Source: Trichoplax sp. H2 (Eukaryota; Placozoa; Uniplacotomia; Trichoplacea). From it: a stretch of 64,000 nt of DNA. Location of the stretch: the NCBI GenBank assembly GCA_003344405.1, contig NOWV01000022.1, positions 248,001-312,000 on the forward strand, given 5' to 3'. Shown here one piece after another: positions 55,551-64,000 of the stretch; the stretch's first letter is position 1, and every line of letters begins with the position of its first letter. A program made the position numbers and the translations under genes. A model generated the notes under the pieces. That model saw nothing but the letters and a program-made list of their open reading frames with translations. It had not been told where the DNA came from and made no database searches.

Positions 55551-57119
55551 GCATTTATTTAATCAAATATAAATTATACTGCTTCAAAATTATTAAAATA
55601 GTAAATATATTTAAGACAACCTTTAAATACTGTACTCTATACTAAATGATTGGATGGTTTGAAGATATATCCATAGGGAATGGATGAGATTGAATAAATA
55701 GGATATTTTAAGTTTAAAAATAAAAAATTACTATTGCATTCAATATTGCTAAATGGTCTTTATTTGATGGCATAGACATTCATCTAGTTTTTGGTTGAAA
55801 AAATTATAGATTTGCCTTAAAGTGCATCTTATTAGCGAGGTGTTAGAAATCTTTGGAAAATGAGTTAGTTTAATAAGTATGTATTTACATTTCATTTTAT
55901 TGTAGATACAGTTCAATCGATGATATTATTAGCAGCAGAAAACAAGCGAAAGATTATTTATCGATAAATCATAAAGTTCATTCAATATTTATCCATTACG
56001 CCTGATCAGTGCTGAGAGGTGATGGTTATGGTACTTATGGATCCTAAAGGATAATTTTTGTGAAAATTTTTAAATAAGAGCTACTGTACTGTTTTAAACT
56101 AAATTTTAAAATATCTTCCGATATTAGAAAACACTATTAACATATCCTATAGATTTTCATTCTTTTCTAAAATACTTGCAATTTTAATGTCTTAGAAATT
56201 TGCAGTAATGGCAAGTAAATGAAAGTGCTAAACTAAGACCATATTTAATACATCCAAGTTAATCTTAATATCTCTCTCTCTATATATATACGTATTATGA
56301 TTAATTTGAATGAAACCAAAATTAGTCCTTATGTATACTTGCGGCTCTTATGTCAAAACAATCAATGTATTGTATTAGAATACCTAGGTATGATATGCTC
56401 ATAGAACTACGTTTTGGCCTGTTCTAACAAGATTTGTTGATATACAGCATTTAAAAAAGTAATGCATAAGTGTAATGTTTCAGGAACCTGTATACTTTTA
56501 TTTTATTTCTTGTAAACGAAATAAGATAAATTTCACACTACATTGTGGATAGAGAACTTAAATGTTCTTCGTCAAGAGATACTTAGGCATAGAATCTTGC
56601 CTATTCTGCAAGGTGAAAAATATTACCGTTTGAGCATAAGAGAATGGATTAAATTTAGCCGAGATATTAAATACTACTCTAAATTTTAAAGTATCTGTAC
56701 TACACGTATAATTTGAATATCGTAAAGGCATCGATTAAAAGTGTTGTGGATTGATTTCATCTCTGATCAGTGACAATAAAAGATTACATACGAAGCAAAG
56801 TACTAATTTTTGCTTTTGGCATTGATTAGAAGTAATATACTGCATATGCAATACATATCTGTATCAATATGCAGTCTTGCGGTAGCAAAGTCTATTTATG
56901 AAGTTAATAGACTTACATAAGTTTAATGCAATTTTTACTTCCATTTACTGAAAATTGAAACCCATTTTATTGAAACTAAGTTAATGTACAAATTTCTAGT
57001 CTATGCTGAGTATCTAGATATATCAAATGCTATATAATAGCGGCATATCTTTGAATTGATATTACTAGCATATATTTGTCTATATCGGGTAATGCTAGGA
57101 ATCTCCTATTAATGTGCAG

Positions 57120-58460
57120 AAAAGTCAATAAAAACGCTTATATTAAGTATTTATCGAAAGATAATATCTATGTTCAATATTATCATAATAAAGATGATCT
57201 AGTAAGGAGTTCTTACCCGAAATTTGAGTATAGCAGGTTAAGTTTACATTATAAACTAATAAAAAGATTTTCGTGCTAGAAATTAATTTAATATTTAACT
57301 ACCTAACAGATTCTAAGTTTGAGTACTTGATCTATCCAAGTTACATTTTATCACGTATAAGACCAGTATATTTTATTTTAAATGATTAGATGAACCAAAA
57401 AAATAATTCCTCCTATAGCTTCTATCGTAGTATTCATTTATATGAGGACGCACATGGTATTATACGGATATATTTCAATATTATAATATTGTTACAGTGA
57501 TAAATGTAATATAACAGCAACCCTTTTTAAGATTCCCAATTACTTTTCAAGACAAACTTAACGCAAAAGAATACAAAAATGATCTTAAAGAGATGACAAA
57601 TTCAGGTAAGCTGTGGAAAATTATGATTAGCATACTCTAGGCATTAAATAAGTCATAAAATTACTATTGTCGTAATAATCTTGTTTGGTTTGTCAAATAG
57701 CTATGATTCGATATTGTTCATGTCGTATTTGCAACATGAAAACGATAAAAACTTATTTCTCGATTATTTTATTAGTCTCTAAACTGTAAATACTGTATAT
57801 AATTAACGTAAATATGTATTCGATAAACTTATTTCATAATTATATGTTACCATTAGATCTATTGGTTACATTAACTAAAGAATTATTTACTGCTATTTAA
57901 TTATATATTTATTAAACATAGTAATATGCTGTCCATATTAATTACTTTTCACCGAATGTATTAAGGAAGATTCCTTATAAGATTACAAAAAACAGCTATT
58001 TTCTTCATTCAAGCAGAGGGACGAAAAATTTTATACTAGGAGGAATTCAATATTGAACATCAGTAGGATAATTAAATTAAGAAGCGGCAATATCGTGTCT
58101 AAAAATTATCTTTTACGATTAAAAAGCACATAATATATTTATGATAGGAAGGAACTGATAAATTAGAACGGTTTCTAATAAAACTTTATTGTAACTATGA
58201 GATCAAAGACTGAATGTTGAATTTAAATTAATAATTGATGAAAATATCATTTTAAAATTATTTAATAGCTAGAATTGCAATTAGACCGATGAAATAGGAC
58301 TTTAATGATATTGTAACAATTTATTTCCAATTTACCTTTTAATTGTATAGCATAGATTATAGTAGGTTATTTTCATAAAGTATTATTTAAATTTTTTTCA
58401 TTTACAGGTGCAAATAAAGCCTTTATGCCTGGAAAATTAAGAATTGTTAGTAGTCAATAG
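57120..58460 (+). CDS. Candidate 3' end of an unidentified gene (three phase-consistent exons)
   Basis: Exons 57120-57201, 57518-57605 and 58408-58460 join in phase: an acceptor GTGCAG then a donor GTAAGG, an acceptor CAG then a donor GTAAGC, and a long pyrimidine tract with TTTACAG before the last exon. The joined reading frame stays open and ends with TAG. The second and third exons join in the segment NDLKEMTNSGANKAFMPGKL, and the last residues are RIVSSQ. The upstream exon, which must end in phase 2, was not found. An alternative acceptor at 57531 is also possible. The last two exons look the most protein-like. No family was recognised. This could still be a chance chain in AT-rich DNA. 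Confidence 0.3.
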
Positions 58461-61400
58461 TTGCTAATGATTCATAAACTGTCATGACATTTTAATTATT
58501 TATTTTTAAATATATCTACTTTAATCTACTAATTACATCGGACTTGATGATGAGATATGGTTATTAAATATATCTATTTTTTGACAATATTTATTACTGC
58601 TTGCTGATTTTTCATAACTTTAAGGTAAATTATAAACTTGTATCACTAATAAGCCACAGGTATTTTGTGACGAGAATGGACTCCTGCTGGTAGTATACAA
58701 GTATAAAAGGAATAGAAATATCAATAAGCGACCATAATATATTAAAAATTAGACACAAACATTTACCTATCTAAATATTAATCATAACTTATTGATGCCA
58801 TCTCCTGTCAAAATAGATTTCAATTAGCCGATTGTTTTGCAAGACTTATCAGAATTTTAAACAATTTAACTTTTATGCTTACTATTAATATTGCTACACT
58901 CTAATTAAATAATAAAAATTTCTTTTTATTAATACATAGTAATATCCAATTTATTTTACTTCATCAAATTCATGCTGGTTATCTTAGTTTCGTATAATTA
59001 ATGATATCGTCGAAGGTAGAGCTCGTGATAAGGTGCAGTAATTAGTTAAAAATTATTAAGGATTAATACAGACTGGAATTGCTAATATTGATACTAAAAG
59101 GGAGAACTGAAAGAACCCGCTTTCATCCAAGACAAATAAAGCCTAGTGAAAAAGCAAAGTACAAATTACGTATCACTACGTTGTAGTTAGAAATTAGTAA
59201 ATCTGGTTATCATTTTGATTTAATATTATGATTTCATTAAAATATCGCCATTACTAGTAAGATTTTATGATTCTTCTGTTCTTAATTGCCTGTAGTTACG
59301 ATAACATAATAATATTACAGGTAAGAATATTATGTAAGCTACGATAAGGCGTTCTTTATATCAGTGTAATATTATTCGTGTTTTCGGCTGGCATTGAAAT
59401 GAAATATGATTCGAAATTTGCCGTTAACAGCTTTAATTGTTTGAAGCACCCTTGTATATTTAGTTTTAACTAGCCAATCGATCACTTAACTGATAAATTA
59501 AAGAGTCTTTAATATGAATATATCAAATATTTCTTACTTTTTGTTAGCTTATACGGTATTATATTAGTTCTATGAGTGATTATTTTGAAAATGTAAAATG
59601 CGCACAATAGGGATTGTCACAGTAGAAATATAATTATAATGGCTGAAGTATTACCTTTAGCTGAAGATGATATTTATACGTCTATTTTTGGCGATAACAC
59701 AAATAGTCTTACCAAATAGTATAGTTCAGTTAGGTTCAGAGTAACAAAATTTTACAATTTGTTATTCTAGCAACTGTCATCAAAGGCAAAATGATAGACT
59801 TATTGTATATGGTTTTAAAGATAGCACTAGTAATTTTGTACCTATCTATTTATAGTCACGTATTTCAAGATAGCTGAGCTCTTTTAATAATTTTCTGTTT
59901 CTAATCATAATTATAACATAAATATGCTCAATATTGTTTCTAGATCATTGTGTATATGTATTATATTAGCGCACATATGAACGTTTTCAAAGATATTTAT
60001 TAACTTCTGTACTTATGATTGCAGTATGAGTATTTCAAAATCTTTGAAAATTTTTCATTTAACTTATAGTTTTAGATTCTATTCATCGATGCAAAGTATT
60101 GGCCATTCAAATTCATCTCATACAGTAAAGATTTAATGATATCCTACGATATATCGACAATAATAATATTTGTAGTGCCAGTAATACAGCCATCATCCTT
60201 AGTAACATCATTAATCACTATTAATCAACCGTCTATTGTTAAGCTATACTGTGTATGAATCCAGCTAGTAGCTTTTTACTGTAGCCTTAATATGACTGCT
60301 AACAAAGGCGGTCGTAATACTGCTACCTACACGCTCGACACTTGTTCTAGTACAACTTAGTTTACATCGTGTTTGTAGGTTAATAAATTACAGCCCAATA
60401 CTTACAGCGGAGAAATTAAGACTACGAGTCTATCATCCAGTCTGCCCTTTCGTCATTTAGTTATAATACAATTTAAATATTAGGAATTTACTATCGCAAC
60501 AGTAATTGTGCATATCTGTCTTAGATCAATCTATGAAACCCTAAATTTTTTATTAGAAAATGAACTAATTTATGGTACAAGTAAGTAGATTTTAGTGGCT
60601 ATTACTGAGGTGTAAAATAAAATACGCTGTTATCTATACATGTATTGATGAATTTCAGATCATTATACAGTATTATCAGTGAATTTTAAGGTATGTTATC
60701 TACCGAATACCAGATAGAAAATAGGAATTTTGCCATTGTTATAAGTCACTTGATAGTAATTGGATTGTAAGGATATATTATAAAATTGCTATATTATGTT
60801 GTTACTATAGATAATTATGCAGATAGCTCCTGGTGAAGAACTAATTCATCTAGTAAAGTTAAGTTAGCAAAATAAGCCAAGACCTAATCGTAATATTTTT
60901 GAGACAGTTTATCACGCTCATTGTGTTGTAAAGTGCTGTAAACTTCCTTAGTATTGGATCGTAGATTTTACGAGTTTTTATCATTATTATTAGCCATGTT
61001 AGTATGATGTACGGTACCATTGTGTGGTTTTCGATAATTATCTAAAGGTATATTTCGTAGTAGCTCATAGCTGTAGACTGTCATGGACTATTCTATGTTA
61101 AAGTACAAATGACCACATACAGTAGGTTGTCAAGTCGCTATTGATGCTAGAGGTAAAATAGATATGTAACTCATACATTGCTTTAGCTGGAGAAATAAAT
61201 TCTACGTAAATACTGTAGCTGTTGCTCTATCGAATTATAATGTAGATGGTCCGCTATAAAGTACTGTTGTTACTGATGAGAATAAATGTAAAATAACTTA
61301 GAATATTACTGAGCTGATCGTAGCTGGAAACGTTATGAAAAGTATATATATATAACTTTAGATTATGCAGTAGTTGCGTCAAAAAATCTTTGCAGTGATT

Positions 61401-61579
61401 GTACTGTACTCCAGCTAGGGTTGAGCTGTATGCAAACTACCTTTGTACGCGTATAAAGATACGAATAAAGCTCTAATTTTCTACGATTTTGAAATTTTGA
61501 GATCGGTTATATCACAAGTGCATATTACGGTATTAACATTAATTAATCAAGCTAGTAGCTGCAACTTAAGGTTAATATA

Positions 61580-61920
61580 TTATTACGCATGAATTTCAAC
61601 GGAATATAACTTTGATATTTGAACGAAGAAACTGGATATCGCTATAGTATACATTGTACAAGTACTGTACCGTACTGAATGCTTCTACGGGCATACAGCA
61701 TTCATATATAAGTAATTTTAAATATTATTACACATGAATTTCAACGGAATATAACTTTAATTTTTGAATGAAGAAGCTGGATATCGTTATAGTGTACATT
61801 TGTACAAGTACCGCACTGTACTGAATGCTTCTATGGGCATACAGTATATATAAATAACTTTAAATATTATTACACATGAATTTCAACGGAATATAAACTT
61901 TGATTTTTGAACGAAGTACT
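61580..61920. repeat. Tandem repeat, period about 144 bp, with a fourth copy nearby
   Basis: The shared core GAATTTCAACGGAATATAA begins at 61591, 61735 and 61878. Copies 1 and 2 also share the downstream GTACAAGTAC, CTGAATGCTTCTA and GGGCATACAG parts. Copy 3 diverges after TTTGAACGAAG. A partial fourth copy with the same core and the TCTACGGG-type part is at about 62485-62560. Confidence 0.85.
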
Positions 61921-62584
61921 GCGTACCGTTTTGGGGCTCAATAAGCAACGAAAGTAGATAAGTTTGTGGAATTTATTGTAAGAACAGTCACGGAATAAGT
62001 AGGAGTTGCAAACATAAGTATCAGAATACTGTTGTTAATAGGATTTAACAGGGTATGTAACAAGAAGATCGCGAGGTCTTCTTTTTCCTAGTTTGTTGTA
62101 AATGAAGTTACGGTTGGTTTTATTGTAATAAAGCTTAATTCGGTTTTTAAATCCAGTTAGACTGATTTATTGTGGATCCTGTAAGAATTGGCTTACTACC
62201 ATAACATCCATAGTCTTGCTAGTAGCATGCAAAGTATAATAGCCAATATTCCCATATACAGTACAGTATAAGACACTGAGAATCTTTATCAATCTAATTG
62301 GCATAGTCCAAGTTTTTCCACACGATTGTTGCAATATACTGTATAGGTACTGTACCATACTGTACTGTACGTCGAGAGTCTGATTAATTCAATGGCACCC
62401 TGAAAAAATAAAATTCTGCAAGTTAAATGAAGCCAAAACTAGGTAAATTCTATATGTAATCGTAGCCTAATAACTCATAAATGCCGTTCTACGGGTACCT
62501 ATAAATATTATACAGGAATTTCAACGGAATACAACTTTCATTTTTGAACAACTGGCTGCCATCGAAAATAATATATTCAGACTG

Positions 62585-62830
62585 TAATATTAAATACTGC
62601 CGTCCTGTACAGTGTACAGTGTACAGTATGTAGACTGTAGGAGACTACAGTGTACAGTACTGTACACTCACTCGGTGTACTGTACTGTACAGCATGTGAT
62701 ACAGGGAATGGACAAGAACACGTCATGGCGACAATACTGTACACTATAATACTATACAGTATAATGTCCTGTCGTAGATCATACACTAAGCACTGTAGAT
62801 TAGGACTGTACATCGGTACAGTACCGTGCA
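62585..62830. repeat. TACAGTAC/GTACTGTAC array upstream of POLDIP2
   Basis: Many overlapping GTACAGT, GTACTGTAC and GTACACTG variants on both strands run to about 50 bp before the POLDIP2 ATG. The overlapping open frames on both strands here are produced by the repeat and are not called as genes. Confidence 0.85.
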
Positions 62831-62879
62831 CTCTTCAAGCGCTACCAAGACGCTCGACGAAGACACCAGTGGAATCAAG

Positions 62880-64000
62880 ATGGCGTTGCTTCGCCTTCTA
62901 CGTCCTTCAACAGTAATGTTGAATGCAAAAGGAACGCTATTGCCTGCTTCTCGTCTATGTCGAAAGAGGATGCATAAGTAAGCCTATACTTGTTTCCAGA
63001 TATTTTATTCCACTGTACAAGAATAGGATAGCTACATTTCATGCATATTTCGATCACTGTGCCAGGTGTTGAGTCATCGTATCCATTCAACGCTACATTC
63101 TATGTCGGGATTATCTCGATTCTTTTTACATTGTGTCCTTTGCAATTGTGTAGACTGTATTGCATAATTTAGATGAAATGATATAGATTAGCAATATTTG
63201 TAGGCCAAGAATTGAGAAAAGAAATTTAGTAGTGACTACGTTACAATCGTTATCGACGATCATGCTGTCATGTCGTGCAATTACCAAGTATCAAGGATAC
63301 ACTTAGTAAATCCTGGTGGTAGACTTCTGCATGCTATTTTTCTACTAGCAATATTGAAATGATTATCTTGTCTTACTGGCGTTTGCATAGGTTAAGTAGG
63401 AAGCCAATATTACTGTAGTGCATTACCATCAGCAATGGCCAGTTTGGAAATTAGTTACTATGCTTATTGAAACCAAATTTCCTAGGTAATTCATGAGGTA
63501 TTCCTTTACTGCATGCTTTACGAAATAACTATAAACACGGGGTCCGTTTTATTTCATTGACCAATAAGATTATAATATTTATTCGAGTGAGATCTGTTTA
63601 GCTCAGCTTTATCCAAAGCTACCCTTACTACTTTCTAGTTCCTTTTAATTTATAATTAGATAATAAATACTTTCTCTGGCCGATAATATACTGCAAATTG
63701 CAGGATAATGTCATAATTTATTGCTTTTAATGCATTCTAATAAAATGTTACCTATATGCAAATAATGTCGCTTTCTATCACTTTACAAATCTAAAAATTT
63801 GCAAATTATCTTCAATTAATATAGCAGTCAAATTTATTCTCTCTGAGATGATTACAAAAATCAATTTGCTTTGCACAGATTAGCTACTGTAGGGGTTTTA
63901 ACATCACCAAAGGTCGATGACCATTATCAACCTGGACAAGTAAGTTAATCTTAATTACGCTAAAGTAGTACAGTAAATTATTAATACAAATCGATCGTTT
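62880..64000 (+). CDS. POLDIP2: POLDIP2 homologue, first two exons (runs off the right edge)
   Basis: POLDIP2 (PDIP38) is a mainly mitochondrial protein with YccV/HspQ-like and ApaG domains. It is linked to polymerase delta/PCNA and to mitochondrial proteostasis. Exon 1 is 62880-62977 and exon 2 is 63879-63939, joined in phase 2 by GT-AG sites; a donor (GTAAGT) follows 63939. Exon 1 begins MALLRLLRPSTVMLNAKG, Arg-rich and without acidic residues, typical of a mitochondrial presequence. Exon 2 reads LATVGVLTSPKVDDHYQPGQ, aligning with the LETVGVFEVPK...YETGQ segment just before the conserved LFLH...GYRGVVLFPW part of the family, which would lie in the next exon outside the window. The assignment rests on this short match plus the targeting signal. 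Confidence 0.75.

Larger units (their letters stand above)
43495..62879. other. 19.4 kb gene desert upstream of FoxA
   Basis: This contains the FoxA 5' region (immediately right of 43494) and extends to POLDIP2. From 43.5 to 50.9 kb the sequence is rich in poly-A/poly-T runs, CT repeats (45945-45995), a G12 run and (CAT)n, and has longer chance frames (for example 46630-47001, 123 codons) with no recognisable domain. From 51 to 60 kb it is very AT-rich, with exon-like plus-strand pieces at 53230-53451, 55906-56010 and 57120-58460. From 61.5 kb it has tandem repeats and a TACAGTAC array. Confidence 0.6.

Noticed and set aside
62577-62916. Overlapping open frames on both strands before POLDIP2
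   Set aside because: Both are translations of the palindromic array. The plus frame only partly overlaps the real first exon, in another frame.

Overview
This is a eukaryotic, animal window. It is strongly AT-rich, with many short introns (often well under 1 kb, mostly GT-AG) and intron phases that stay in register across long proteins. The proteins are closest to animal families: USP32, VMP1, RMND1, UBE3B, FOXA and POLDIP2. An intron-rich, vertebrate-like gene structure in a small AT-rich genome, together with an intronless FoxA and dense TACAGTA/TACTGTA arrays, suggests a placozoan (Trichoplax/Hoilungia-like). That assignment is inference. All gene models were spliced by hand from the sequence and checked by exon length modulo 3 and by agreement with remembered family sequences. 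No search was run.

Left third (1-26.5 kb) is gene-dense. USP32 runs off the left edge on the minus strand; its N-terminal EF-hand half is here. A very small SAP-domain gene (5177-8150) and VMP1 (8432-10635) follow on the plus strand, then RMND1 (12510-16337) and the 30-exon HECT ligase UBE3B (18281-26458). UBE3B, VMP1 and RMND1 can be read from start to stop.

Middle and right (26.5-62.9 kb) hold one confident gene, an intronless FoxA-class forkhead gene on the minus strand (42262-43494). It sits between a 15.8 kb and a 19.4 kb stretch without confident genes. Those deserts contain microsatellites, local duplications and several short exon-like open segments. The best of these is a phase-consistent three-exon chain at 57120-58460.

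Right edge: the first two exons of a POLDIP2 homologue (62880 onward) enter the window on the plus strand, with a mitochondrial-type N-terminus.

Functionally this is a set of housekeeping neighbours (deubiquitinase, ubiquitin ligase, ER autophagy scramblase, two mitochondrial proteins) beside one developmental transcription factor. No operon or mobile gene cassette was seen. The notable non-gene structure is (a) palindromic TACAGTAC/GTACTGTAC arrays just upstream of several start codons, (b) the large deserts around FoxA, and (c) possible conserved linkage of USP32, VMP1 and POLDIP2, which all lie on chromosome 17 in human.
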